In this document: positions 37,185 through 48,042 of the stretch, one piece after another
Layout: the number at the start of each line of letters is the position of its first letter
Position numbering within the stretch: the stretch's first letter is position 1
Source: Lacrimispora amygdalina
GTDB lineage: Bacteria > Bacillota > Clostridia > Lachnospirales > Lachnospiraceae
DNA: 61,401 nt
Direction: 5' to 3'
NCBI RefSeq assembly: GCF_003432035.1
Contig: NZ_QOHO01000075.1
Coordinates: 1 to 61,401, forward strand
Position numbers and translations under genes: made by a program
Notes under the pieces: generated by a model
Seen by the model: the letters and a program-made list of their open reading frames with translations, nothing else
Told to the model about the DNA's origin: nothing
Databases searched by the model: none

Positions 37185-37253
37185 ACTTAACAGATTAAGT
37201 AGATTAAGTCAATAATATACTATATTTTACTTAATTATTAATTGTAATTAAGT
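37185..37253. promoter_or_regulatory. Candidate operator array of the divergent LacI regulator
   Basis: The half-site ACTTAA or its complement TTAAGT occurs at 37185-37190, 37195-37200, 37204-37209, 37229-37234 and 37248-37253. Two dyads result: ACTTAA-4-TTAAGT (37185-37200) and ACTTAATTA-7-TAATTAAGT (37229-37253). The second covers the putative -35 of the rightward promoter. Confidence 0.6.
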
Positions 37254-37270
37254 TTGCTCCAGTAAATAAT
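37242..37270 (+). promoter_or_regulatory. Putative promoter of the isomerase-transketolase operon
   Basis: TTGTAA (37242-37247) and AATAAT (37265-37270) are 17 bases apart. They lie 32 bases upstream of the chosen start and overlap a strong dyad, as expected for a repressible promoter. Confidence 0.45.
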
Positions 37271-37301
37271 ATGGGTAACAGTTAAAAAAGGAGACATGTG
37301 T

Positions 37302-38702
37302 ATGACGAATATAGTATTGGGATTCGCGCCCACGAGAAGGAGCATATTCTCTGCGCCGGACGCAGTTAAATATGCGGATTTAACCAGAAAGAAACTGGAG
37401 GAAATGGGAGTTACTTTTGTTGATATCACAGATATTTCAGAGGATGGATTGCTGCATAAGGAAGATGACAGAATAAAGATAGCAGAGAAATTTAAAACTG
37501 AAAAGATTGATGGTCTGTTTATCCCCCACGGGAATTTTGGAACAGAATATGAAGCAGCCAGATTATGCAGAGAATGCAGCGTACCGGTACTGCTGTGGGG
37601 ACCAAGAGATGAAAGACCGGATGAAAATGGGATCCGCCTTCGGGATAGTCAGTGCGGGCTATTTGCTACCGGAAAGGTTCTTCGGAGATTTAAGATTCCT
37701 TTTACATATTTATGTAACTGCCGACTGGAGGATGAAGCTTTTTACAGAGGAGTTACTAATTTTCTGGCAGTATGCAGCGTGGTAAAGGCATTTAAAAATA
37801 CCCGCATTCTTCAGATAGGACCAAGACCTTTTGATTTCTGGTCTACAATGTGCAATGAAGGTGAACTGCTTGAGAAATTTAATATCCAGCTGGCACCCAT
37901 CCCCATGCCGGAGCTTACCAGAGAAATAAACCAGGTAAAAGAGGATGAAAACAGGATTCAGGAGATAGTAGATTACTGTAAGAAAAATTTTGAAGTAGGT
38001 ATATGTGATGAAGATTTAAAGACTGTGGCAGCCCTGAAAGCGGCTATGAGAGCCCTGGCAGAACGCTACGGGTGCAACGCAATTGCCTTACAGTGCTGGA
38101 ATGCGCTCCAGGACGAAATTGGAATTATGCCCTGTGCAGCCAACAGTCTGTTAAACGAAGAGGGTCTTCCGGTTGTATGTGAGACTGATATTCATGGTGC
38201 AATTACAGCAATTATGTGTGAGGCAGCAGGGCTTGGTGAAACGAGGACATTTTTCGCTGACTGGACTGTTCGGCATCCTGACAATGAAAATGGAGAACTG
38301 CTGCAGCACTGTGGTCCCTGGCCCCTGTCCTGCGCAGCGTGTAAGCCTTCTATCGGGTATCCACTTGCTTTCAGCCATCCGGGAGCCGTGGAAGCTCAGG
38401 CAAAACTGGGTGAGATGACGCTCTGCCGTTTTGATGGGGACAATGGAGATTACAGCCTGCTTCTTGGCAATGCAAAAGGAATTGAGGGTCCCTACACCAA
38501 GGGAACCTATGTATGGGTGGAGGTTGAAAATCTAAAGAGGCTTGAAGCCAAAATTGTGGAAGGACCTTATATCCACCATTGTGTTGGAATTCATAAAAAT
38601 GTGGTTCCGGTGCTGTATGAAGCATGTAAATATCTTGGTATTAAACCGGATCTGTACGATAACAATGACGAAGAAGTAAAAGCTTGGATACGGGGCGAAT
38701 AG
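37302..38702 (+). CDS. L-fucose/L-arabinose isomerase-like aldose-ketose isomerase
   Basis: The 466-residue protein belongs to the FucI/AraA-type isomerase superfamily. It has an N-terminal nucleotide-like fold (NIVLGFAPTRRSIFSAPDA), central DFWSTMCNEGELLEKF and ALQCWNALQDEIGIMPCAANS, and CETDIHGAITAIM. It would convert an aldose to a ketose in the cytosol. The frame begins two codons earlier (37296), but ATG 37302 has AAGGAG at better spacing. It leads an operon with split transketolase and a sugar kinase. In that context I infer D-apiose (to D-apulose) as a candidate substrate. Fucose, arabinose or other sugars are not excluded. Confidence 0.8.
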   Translation: MTNIVLGFAPTRRSIFSAPDAVKYADLTRKKLEEMGVTFVDITDISEDGLLHKEDDRIKIAEKFKTEKIDGLFIPHGNFGTEYEAARLCRECSVPVLLWGPRDERPDENGIRLRDSQCGLFATGKVLRRFKIPFTYLCNCRLEDEAFYRGVTNFLAVCSVVKAFKNTRILQIGPRPFDFWSTMCNEGELLEKFNIQLAPIPMPELTREINQVKEDENRIQEIVDYCKKNFEVGICDEDLKTVAALKAAMRALAERYGCNAIALQCWNALQDEIGIMPCAANSLLNEEGLPVVCETDIHGAITAIMCEAAGLGETRTFFADWTVRHPDNENGELLQHCGPWPLSCAACKPSIGYPLAFSHPGAVEAQAKLGEMTLCRFDGDNGDYSLLLGNAKGIEGPYTKGTYVWVEVENLKRLEAKIVEGPYIHHCVGIHKNVVPVLYEACKYLGIKPDLYDNNDEEVKAWIRGE

Positions 38703-38718
38703 GAAAGGACGGTAAAAC

Positions 38719-39537
38719 ATGGACAGACTCACCAGGAAAGCTTATGAACTTCGAAGAGATGTAATTGAGGAAGTATATCGGTCAAAAGCCGGTCATATTG
38801 GTGGAGATTTAAGTGTGATTGATATCTTAACTGTGCTCTATTTTGAAGTAATGAATGTCAGTCCCCAAAACTGGAAGAATGATGACAGAGACCGGTTTTT
38901 ACTGAGTAAGGGACATTGCACAGATGCACTCTACATAACTCTGGGAGACCGGGGATTTTTTGACAAGCAGATAGCCATAGATACATTCAGCAGATTTGGT
39001 TCTGAATTTATTGGCCACCCCACAATGGATGTACCTGGAATAGAGATGAATTCGGGATCATTGGGGCACGGACTTTCTCTGGGAGTGGGAATGGCACTGG
39101 CAGCCAGAATGGATGGCCGGTCATACAGAACCTATGTTGTGCTGGGAGACGGTGAAATGGCCGAAGGATCTAATTATGAAGCTATGATGGCAGCCGGACA
39201 TTATGGTCTGGACCAGCTGTGTGCAACGGTTGATTTAAATGGTCTCCAGATCAGCGGTACAACAGACGAAACCATGAAAAGCAATGATCTTGGTAAAAAG
39301 TTCAGAGCATTTGGCTGGAATGTCATAGAGGTGGAAAACGGCAATGACTGCTTACAGCTTCTTGCGGCCTACAAGGAAGCAGAAAGAAAAAAGGGTTGTC
39401 CCTCTGTAATTCTTGCCCATACCACAAAAGGAAAAGGGGTGTCATTTATGGAAAACCAGAAGAAATGGCATCATGGTGTCATGACAGAGGAACAATACCA
39501 AAAAGCAGTAAAAGAATTGGAGGGGGTGCTGGCATGA
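38719..39537 (+). CDS. Transketolase, N-terminal subunit
   Basis: The 272-residue half-enzyme binds thiamine diphosphate: KAGHIGGDLSVIDIL near 17, LGDGEMAEGSNYEAMM (the GDG...N motif) and HGLSLGVGMALAARM. It works as a heteromer with the C-terminal subunit, whose gene overlaps it by 4 bases. Two-gene transketolases in catabolic operons act on a specific ketose phosphate. Here the product of the downstream FGGY kinase is the likely donor. AGGACGG precedes the ATG. Confidence 0.93.
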   Translation: MDRLTRKAYELRRDVIEEVYRSKAGHIGGDLSVIDILTVLYFEVMNVSPQNWKNDDRDRFLLSKGHCTDALYITLGDRGFFDKQIAIDTFSRFGSEFIGHPTMDVPGIEMNSGSLGHGLSLGVGMALAARMDGRSYRTYVVLGDGEMAEGSNYEAMMAAGHYGLDQLCATVDLNGLQISGTTDETMKSNDLGKKFRAFGWNVIEVENGNDCLQLLAAYKEAERKKGCPSVILAHTTKGKGVSFMENQKKWHHGVMTEEQYQKAVKELEGVLA

Positions 39538-40478
39538 ATCAGATAACAAACAGACAGGTGATTTGTGATTCACTGACAGAGGCAGCAAAGGAAGATAAGG
39601 ATATTGTGGTGGTATGCTCGGATTCCAGAGGTTCCGCATCCCTTGCACCGTTTGCGGAGCAGTACCCCAACCAGTTTGTTGAAGTGGGAATTGCAGAGCA
39701 GAATCTGGTATCGGTGTCCGCAGGGCTGGCATCCTGTAAAAAAAAGGTTTTTGCAGCGTCGCCGGCAAGCTTTTTATCAACCAGAAGCTACGAACAGGTA
39801 AAGGTAGATGTGGCTTATTCAAAAACCAATGTTACGTTAATCGGAATCAGCGGAGGTGTCAGTTATGGAGCACTGGGCATGACCCATCATTCCTGCCAGG
39901 ATATTGCTGCCATGGCCAGCCTGCCGGACATGCGGGTTTATCTGCCATGTGACCGTTTCCAGACCAGAAAGCTGATAGAGGCACTTCTTGAGGATGAAAA
40001 ACCCGCTTACGTAAGGGTCAGCCGCTCTGCAACAGAGGATGTATATGAAGAAAATATGGATTTTAAACTGGATCGTGCCAATGTGATCAAAGATGGAACA
40101 GATGCAGTCATTATATCCTGCGGAGAACTGCTTCCTTATGCAGTGAAAGCAGCAGAAGAGCTGGAAAAAGAGGGATATCGTATCGGTCTGATCGATATGT
40201 ACTGCTTAAAGCCGATGGATGAAAGAGCTGTGGTGGATGCAGCAGAGAAAGCTGATTTAATTGTGACAGCAGAGGAGCATTCCCCTTACGGCGGTCTTGG
40301 GAGCATGGTGGCACAGATTGTGTCTGCCAACTGTCCGAAAAAGGTGGTGAACCTGGCTCTTCCTGACGGTCATATCATTGCAGGCACGAATCATGAAATA
40401 TTTAAATATTATGGTTTGGATGACCAGGGGATTAAAAAGGCGGTATTAGACGGATTAGGTCAGGGGCTGGTAAAATGA
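39534..40478 (+). CDS. Transketolase, C-terminal subunit
   Basis: The 314-residue protein has the pyrimidine-binding domain with the cofactor-activating Glu (EVGIAEQNLVSVSAGLA). It ends in a C-terminal domain with VVTAEEHSPYGGLGSMVAQ. The longer frame starts at 39396 inside the previous gene, but ATG 39534 overlaps the N-subunit stop (ATGA) and gives the family N-terminus. It likely feeds glyceraldehyde-3-phosphate/DHAP and a pentulose phosphate into central metabolism. Confidence 0.93.
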   Translation: MNQITNRQVICDSLTEAAKEDKDIVVVCSDSRGSASLAPFAEQYPNQFVEVGIAEQNLVSVSAGLASCKKKVFAASPASFLSTRSYEQVKVDVAYSKTNVTLIGISGGVSYGALGMTHHSCQDIAAMASLPDMRVYLPCDRFQTRKLIEALLEDEKPAYVRVSRSATEDVYEENMDFKLDRANVIKDGTDAVIISCGELLPYAVKAAEELEKEGYRIGLIDMYCLKPMDERAVVDAAEKADLIVTAEEHSPYGGLGSMVAQIVSANCPKKVVNLALPDGHIIAGTNHEIFKYYGLDDQGIKKAVLDGLGQGLVK

Positions 40479-41947
40479 AATATGTGATTGCAATAGATCA
40501 GAGTACTCAGGGAACAAAAGCCGTTCTCTTTGATCAGACAGGAAAGCTGAGGGGAAGGGCAGACCGGAAGCACAAACAGATTGTCAATAAAAAAGGCTGG
40601 GTATCCCATGATCTGAAAGAAATTTATGAAAATTTGATTTTAGCTGTAAGGGAAGTGCTGGATCGTTCCGACATAGGAAGAGAGAATGTGGCAGCGGCAG
40701 GTATCAGTAACCAGAGAGAATCAACCGCTGTGTGGAGCCGGAGCGGGGAGCCTTTCGCTCCTTCTGTTGTATGGCAGTGCAGCCGGGCAGCCCGGATCTC
40801 TGACCGATTTCAGAACTTTAGTCCCGTCATTTATGAGAAGACGGGCCTTCCCCTTTCGCCCTATTTTCCGGCAGCGAAAATGGCATGGCTTTTAGAAAAT
40901 GTTTCTTTAAAGGAACCGTATTGTCTGGGAACAATGGACAGTTATCTGGTTTACAGGCTAACAAAGGGAAACAGCTTTTTAACGGATTATTCCAATGCTT
41001 CAAGAACCCAGTTATTTAACCTCCATACGTTAGAATGGGATGAGGAGCTGTGCCGGATGTTTGGGGTGCCCATAGAGGCACTTCCCAGAGTTTGTGACAG
41101 TAATGCCTGCTTTGGGTATACGGATTTTGAGGGATACTTAGATCTGCCGGTTCCAGTATACGGAGTAATGGGAGATTCCCACGCGGCCTTGTTTGGGCAG
41201 GGATGCCATATGCCGGGACAGGCAAAGGCAACCTATGGTACGGGCTCTTCCATTATGATGAACGCAGGGGATTCATTTATAAAAAGCAGTGCAGGTCTTG
41301 CGACCTCTCTTGCGTGGGGGATGAACGGCCGTGTAGAATATGTTTTAGAGGGGAATATTAATTATGCGGGAGCAGTGATTTCCTGGATGAAAAATGAAAT
41401 GGGTCTCATTTCTTCGGACGAGGAGGCAGAAGATCTTGTTAATAAAGCAAATCAAAAGGATACTGCAGTACTAATTCCTGCATTTACGGGACTTTCCGCA
41501 CCGTACTGGAGAGAAAATGCCAGAGCCATGATTCTTGGTATGAGCCGGACTACGGGCAAGGCAGAGCTTGTAAAAGCAGCTGTTGAAAGCATTGCCTTTC
41601 AGGTATCGGATGTGCTTACTGCCATGGAAAAGGACAGTAAAAAAGTATTAAAAGAACTTTGTGCAGATGGCGGGCCTGCTAAAAACCGTTATCTGATGCA
41701 GTTTCAGTCTGACATATCGGATATCAGGATGCGGGTATCCAGACAGGAGGAACTTTCTGCAATCGGGGCCGCTTATATGGCAGGAATCGCGTCTGGAATT
41801 TATGACAGGGATAAAATATTTACGAATATTGATTATGATATTTATGACAGCCATATGGGCATGGAAAGCAGAAACGAGAGAAAAAACCGATGGAGGGAGG
41901 GGATTGATCTGGTCTGCAAAAATGCCGGTGGCTGTGAAACATCATGA
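40475..41947 (+). CDS. FGGY family carbohydrate kinase (candidate ketose kinase)
   Basis: The 490-residue kinase starts with the phosphate-binding AIDQSTQGTKAVLFD. It contains AAGISNQRESTAVW, SVVWQCSRAA, GDSHAALFGQG, ATYGTGSSIMMN and the C-terminal CADGGPAKNRYLMQFQSDI signature. It overlaps the transketolase C gene by 4 bases (ATGA). It resembles xylulokinase/glycerol kinase in sequence style. In the operon it would phosphorylate the ketose made by the isomerase. D-apulose is a candidate; D-xylulose is the conservative alternative. Confidence 0.88.
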   Translation: MKYVIAIDQSTQGTKAVLFDQTGKLRGRADRKHKQIVNKKGWVSHDLKEIYENLILAVREVLDRSDIGRENVAAAGISNQRESTAVWSRSGEPFAPSVVWQCSRAARISDRFQNFSPVIYEKTGLPLSPYFPAAKMAWLLENVSLKEPYCLGTMDSYLVYRLTKGNSFLTDYSNASRTQLFNLHTLEWDEELCRMFGVPIEALPRVCDSNACFGYTDFEGYLDLPVPVYGVMGDSHAALFGQGCHMPGQAKATYGTGSSIMMNAGDSFIKSSAGLATSLAWGMNGRVEYVLEGNINYAGAVISWMKNEMGLISSDEEAEDLVNKANQKDTAVLIPAFTGLSAPYWRENARAMILGMSRTTGKAELVKAAVESIAFQVSDVLTAMEKDSKKVLKELCADGGPAKNRYLMQFQSDISDIRMRVSRQEELSAIGAAYMAGIASGIYDRDKIFTNIDYDIYDSHMGMESRNERKNRWREGIDLVCKNAGGCETS

Positions 41948-41963
41948 AAGAGAGGACACGGCA

Positions 41964-43010
41964 ATGCGGCTGAAAGCAAAGGATATTGCGGCGGCGCTTG
42001 GAATATCTCCGGCGACCGTTTCCCTTGTTTTAAATAATAAGCCGGGGGTTAAACCGGCAACAAGAAAAAGGGTTCAGAACTATATCCTGATGGAAGAAGA
42101 GAAAAATAACAGCAGGTTAAGGGCTGAGTATAACGAAAGTAAAGGGACTGTGCTGATGCTTAACTATATTAAGCATGGAATTATTTTAAAGCAGAGGGAA
42201 AACAGACGGGACCCTCTGCTTTTTGGTGATTTTGAATGCATTTGTAATAAAGCAGGATACCGGTTTGACTACCAGGAATTTTATGAGAAAGCAGGAAATC
42301 TGGAAAAATTACTGGATAAATGCAGGAGAAGTGATATAAAGGGGATTTATATGATGGCAGCGGAAATGAATTACAGTGATATTTATCCCTTTGGCCAGCT
42401 TAAAATCCCTGTGGTGGTGGGGGATAATCTGTTTTATGAACAGGGTATGGACAGCTTTCTTATTGATAATAAAGAGGGAATCTGCAGAGCTGTGGATTAT
42501 CTGGTTGATAAGGGACACAGCTATATTTCCTATCTTGCGGAGAAAGTTGACATCTTTAATTTCACGGAACGGAGAGAGGCATTTGTGGAAGAAATGGAGA
42601 AACGGCACTGCGGGGATGGGAGCAGCCGCATTATCCGTTTAGGCAACCAGATTGATGAAGTGTATGAAGCGATGAACCGTTATTTAGACGGAGGGATTAA
42701 GAAAACAACTGCTTTTGTCCTTGAAAGTTCTGTGATATCACTGGGAGTAAGCAAAGCCCTTTTAGAGAGAAATATCCGGGTACCGAAAGAGATATCCTTA
42801 ATCGGGTTCGATGCACTTCCAAAGCTTAGTATACCCGGTATTAATCTTACATTAATAAAGGGTACCCATACGATGAGGCATAAAGCTGCCATGAGTCATT
42901 TAATCCGTCATATAGAGGATGAAGAAGGGGAAATGGTTCGGGTTTACTACAAGACCAGGCTGCTGGAGGGAGAAAGTGTATTTGATAAGAACAAATACAT
43001 TTATAAATGA
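41964..43010 (+). CDS. LacI family transcriptional regulator (second in cluster)
   Basis: The 348-residue protein starts MRLKAKDIAAALGISPATVSLVLNN with a clear helix-turn-helix. An effector domain of the LacI type follows (VPKEISLIGFDALPKL). The open frame extends back to 41802 inside the kinase gene, but ATG 41964 has AGAGAGG upstream. It sits between the kinase and the PTS gene, 17 bases after the kinase stop, so it is cotranscribed with them. Two LacI regulators in one cluster suggest separate control of uptake and catabolism. Confidence 0.9.
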   Translation: MRLKAKDIAAALGISPATVSLVLNNKPGVKPATRKRVQNYILMEEEKNNSRLRAEYNESKGTVLMLNYIKHGIILKQRENRRDPLLFGDFECICNKAGYRFDYQEFYEKAGNLEKLLDKCRRSDIKGIYMMAAEMNYSDIYPFGQLKIPVVVGDNLFYEQGMDSFLIDNKEGICRAVDYLVDKGHSYISYLAEKVDIFNFTERREAFVEEMEKRHCGDGSSRIIRLGNQIDEVYEAMNRYLDGGIKKTTAFVLESSVISLGVSKALLERNIRVPKEISLIGFDALPKLSIPGINLTLIKGTHTMRHKAAMSHLIRHIEDEEGEMVRVYYKTRLLEGESVFDKNKYIYK

Positions 43011-45066
<2,056 letters not shown>

Positions 45067-45087
45067 CAGAAGATTTGGAGGTTTTCC

Positions 45088-46365
45088 ATGAGCAGACTTA
45101 AGATACATGAGAACAAGAGGAATTTTACACTGGATGGCCGGGATTTCTTTTATCTGGCTGATACGGTATGGAGCGCATTTACTTCAATCACACTGGAGGA
45201 ATGGGAAGATTATCTGGAAAGACGCTGGGTACAGGGATTTAATGTACTCCAGATTAATACTCTGCCGCAATGGGACAGATGTATGTCCGATGTAGGAGTA
45301 TATCCGTTTTATACAGAGGATGGACAGAAATTTGATTTTACCAGGTGGGATGAAGCATATTATTCCAGAGCAAGGAAGATGTGCCGTATGGCTGTTGATA
45401 AGGGATTTCAGCTGGCACTGGTGGTGTTGTGGCTTAATTATGTTCCGGGAACCTGGGGGAGCAGACTGGTAGATTTTAACGTAATGCCGGAGGAGTTTGT
45501 CAGTACTTATGCAGAAAAAACAGTGGAAGTATTTGACGAGTTTGAACCTATTTATGTAATCAGCGGTGATACGGATTTTGATACGGATGAAGCAGTCTCC
45601 TATTACGAAACAGCACTGAAGACAGTATGCGAGAAATCGCCCCATTCATTAAAAACAATGCATATTAAGAGGGGATATGATTATATACCGGAACAGTTTT
45701 TAGATCGGCTGGACTTTTATATGTATCAGTCGGGGCATTTTGCAGATGGACAGGATATGGCATACCTGCTTGCAGAAAAATTTTACAGGGATTATCCGGT
45801 AAAACCGGTTGTGAACGCAGAACCCTGCTATGAACAGATGGGATACAGCCGGAAGATGTATGGACGTTTTCAGCCGTATGATATACGAAAGGCAGCGTGG
45901 AGCGGAATTCTGTCCGGTGCATGCGCAGGTGTTACGTATGGTGCCCATGGAATCTGGAACTGGAAAAAAACAGGAAAGAAGCCAAATCCGGTGTTAGGTG
46001 AGGGGTTTGATGAAGCGTTTCCTGCCAGGGAGGCAATTCATTTTCAAGGAGCCTGGGATTACGGATTTATTGCAAACTTTCTGGAAACCAATCGTATTGG
46101 AGAACTGATACCCGCACAGGAGCTTATACTTGGAAAATCAGAGCAGATTCGGATGGCTGTAACCGGTGATAAGCGGTACCTTATCTATGTTCCTTATACA
46201 ACAAGGATCGTTTTAGATAAGGAACTTAAGGGGTATTCCGGTAAAGCAGTGGATCTTATCACGGGAAGAACGTCACGAATCAGGCTGGCTTCAGAGGCGG
46301 GAAAAACGTCTGTGTCCATGCATAACTTTAAAGGCGATGGACTTATAATACTTGAAAGATATTAA
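45088..46365 (+). CDS. Apiosidase-like (DUF4038/GH140-type) glycoside hydrolase
   Basis: The 425-residue protein matches the apiosidase-like TIM-barrel family. It has FFYLADTVWSAFTSITLEEW near residue 20, WVQGFNVLQINTLPQWD near 47, ISGDTDF (about 158-164) and NAEPCYEQMGYS (about 246-257). RKAAWSGILSGACAGVTYGA follows, then a small C-terminal beta domain. The Asp and Glu of the two motifs are candidate catalytic residues. No signal peptide is present, so it acts in the cytosol on PTS-imported substrate. GGAGG precedes the ATG. Other GH140-like activities are possible. Confidence 0.82.
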   Translation: MSRLKIHENKRNFTLDGRDFFYLADTVWSAFTSITLEEWEDYLERRWVQGFNVLQINTLPQWDRCMSDVGVYPFYTEDGQKFDFTRWDEAYYSRARKMCRMAVDKGFQLALVVLWLNYVPGTWGSRLVDFNVMPEEFVSTYAEKTVEVFDEFEPIYVISGDTDFDTDEAVSYYETALKTVCEKSPHSLKTMHIKRGYDYIPEQFLDRLDFYMYQSGHFADGQDMAYLLAEKFYRDYPVKPVVNAEPCYEQMGYSRKMYGRFQPYDIRKAAWSGILSGACAGVTYGAHGIWNWKKTGKKPNPVLGEGFDEAFPAREAIHFQGAWDYGFIANFLETNRIGELIPAQELILGKSEQIRMAVTGDKRYLIYVPYTTRIVLDKELKGYSGKAVDLITGRTSRIRLASEAGKTSVSMHNFKGDGLIILERY

Positions 46366-46373
46366 GAGATATG

Positions 46374-46420
46374 AAAAAATACAGGGGAAGTGATAATTAA
46401 CTTTCTCCTGTATTTTTTAT
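46374..46420. terminator. Bidirectional terminator after the apiosidase-like gene
   Basis: AAAAAATACAGG pairs with CCTGTATTTTTT, with partial inner pairing around a GATAATTAA loop. T-runs on both strands serve the plus-strand operon and the minus-strand pentapeptide gene. Confidence 0.8.
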
Positions 46421-46446
46421 TCTTAAAATTTATTATTCTAACATTG

Positions 46447-47277
46447 TTATATCCAGGATGCCGGATGGCATAAACTGCCAGGTAGTTTTGTGTTATTATT
46501 CCCATTTGCAGAATTAATCTGCATTTGTGTTAAAAAAATGCTCTCGCTTAAATCAGTATCTTTTAAGTTTGCATCCCGGATATCGGCACCTAAAAAATTT
46601 GTTTTCTTCAAACTGCATCCTGTAAAATTTGCAGCAATCATCAGTGACATGCTGAAGTCTTTTCCATCAAGATTTGCTTTTTTAAAGTTCTTTCCCAGAT
46701 AAGTCATACCAGAATGGTTATTTGATGATGTATTTTGTGAAATTGTGCTGCATATTTGCTTCAGAACTGTGTTTACCTTTAATCTGTATTCTGAGAGATC
46801 AATCTTTGAACCATGATCTGGAAGCTTTTCTATTATCTGGTCATTCTCAATTATAAGTTCATCAATGGTTGATTTTAGACGTTTATCTGCTGTTAAATAA
46901 TATGCTTCAACCAGGTACCACAGCATCTGATGCATTTGAAATACAGTCATAAACGTTTGAAAGATCATGTCTGCCTGTTTGGGGTTTGTTTTCCAGGAAC
47001 CTTTTGATAAGCAGAGTTGAGTGGTTCTTTGACCTGCGCCGAAACAGTCATAGGCTAAACAACCTTTGTAATTCTTTTCAGAGAGTTTTGCGTGTATATT
47101 ACATCCATAATCAGAATCGAGATAGACACATGGCGTTCCGGCCTCTTTATTGGAAGGAAAACCATCTGTTTTTGTACAGTATAGAGAAACACAACATAAA
47201 CCACTGCAATTTTTACAATCTATTTTTAGTTTTACCGCATAATCAGCATATTTGTTATCAATATTTTTATTAGTCAC
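46447..47277 (-). CDS. Cys-rich pentapeptide-repeat protein
   Basis: The 276-residue protein has an N-terminal cysteine cluster (C21, C24, C28, C29, C34, C50, C59, C73, C78) reminiscent of metal-chelating YkgJ-type domains. A helical middle follows. About eleven pentapeptide repeats (197-251; N-F/L-x-x-x pattern) and the common LPxxLxxPxxW-like ending complete it. Function is unknown. It is too short in repeats to mimic DNA like Qnr proteins. The start is GTG at 47277 with AAGGCGG upstream. It is monocistronic and is followed by a shared hairpin. Confidence 0.78.
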   Translation of the reverse strand: MTNKNIDNKYADYAVKLKIDCKNCSGLCCVSLYCTKTDGFPSNKEAGTPCVYLDSDYGCNIHAKLSEKNYKGCLAYDCFGAGQRTTQLCLSKGSWKTNPKQADMIFQTFMTVFQMHQMLWYLVEAYYLTADKRLKSTIDELIIENDQIIEKLPDHGSKIDLSEYRLKVNTVLKQICSTISQNTSSNNHSGMTYLGKNFKKANLDGKDFSMSLMIAANFTGCSLKKTNFLGADIRDANLKDTDLSESIFLTQMQINSANGNNNTKLPGSLCHPASWI

Positions 47278-47423
47278 TTTGAAACCGCCTTAAAATTTCT
47301 GTTTTAGTTAAATGTGTATTTATTTACGATCTTTTCGTAGATATTATATCATAGGGGCAAGTCTGTTACCATCACCTTTACAAAATCAACTCAGTAAAAG
47401 AAATAAGATTATAAAATTTCTGC

Positions 47424-47452
47424 TTGATTTATATATCAATTTGATATATCAT
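47424..47452 (+). promoter_or_regulatory. Promoter and palindromic operator of the padR-flavodoxin operon
   Basis: TTGATT (47424-47429) and TATCAT (47447-47452) are 17 bases apart. The spacer is filled by the perfect palindrome ATATATCAA-T-TTGATATAT (47431-47449). A regulator bound there would block RNA polymerase, and the encoded PadR protein is the natural candidate. Confidence 0.65.
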
Positions 47453-47481
47453 AAAGTTATATTTCAAAAGGAGATGCACAA

Positions 47482-48042
47482 ATGAAGGAAAACACGGGAA
47501 AATCAAAATATGTAATGCTGGGAATGCTTGCCCGTATGCCGCTGACCGGTTATACAATAAAAAAATGGCTGGAAAACGAATACAGTCATTTCTGGCAGGA
47601 AAGCTATGGACAGATATACCCTACGTTAAAAACGCTGGTTGCACAGGGACTGGCTGTCTGCTCTGACAATGGGGAACATGGTAACGGAAGGGGGCAAATC
47701 GTATACAGTATTACCGAAGCAGGAAGAAAAGAACTCTCGGACTGGATGCGTGAAAAACCGGAGATTGAGAAGCTTCGTTATGAGATACTTCTTAAAATTT
47801 CTTTTGGGGAGAATACCGAATCGGAAGTATTGATTGGACATCTGGACGATTTTATCAAAAGAAATGAGGAATTGGTAAAAGACATGAACAGATATATGGA
47901 GCAGATTACCCAGTTCAAAGATCAGGGAATCGATTGTACTTATAGCCGTCTGACTGCGCTCTGCGGTGTACATGTTTATTCTGCAATGAAGGATTGGGCG
48001 ATAGAAGCCCGGAAAATTATATCTGAGAAAGGGGAATTATAA
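47482..48042 (+). CDS. PadR family transcriptional regulator
   Basis: The 186-residue winged-helix protein has the PadR core (MLGMLARMPLTGYTIKKWLE, QESYGQIYPTLKTLVAQGLA, GRGQIVYSITEAGRKEL). A C-terminal helical dimerization domain follows. It likely represses its own operon through the palindrome at 47431-47449. AAAGGAGATG precedes the ATG. Its stop overlaps the flavodoxin start by one base. Confidence 0.92.
   Translation: MKENTGKSKYVMLGMLARMPLTGYTIKKWLENEYSHFWQESYGQIYPTLKTLVAQGLAVCSDNGEHGNGRGQIVYSITEAGRKELSDWMREKPEIEKLRYEILLKISFGENTESEVLIGHLDDFIKRNEELVKDMNRYMEQITQFKDQGIDCTYSRLTALCGVHVYSAMKDWAIEARKIISEKGEL

Noticed and set aside
46447-47277. Qnr-like gyrase-protecting pentapeptide protein
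   Set aside because: Only about eleven repeats are present and the rest is a Cys-rich and helical region, unlike the ~200-residue all-repeat Qnr fold.
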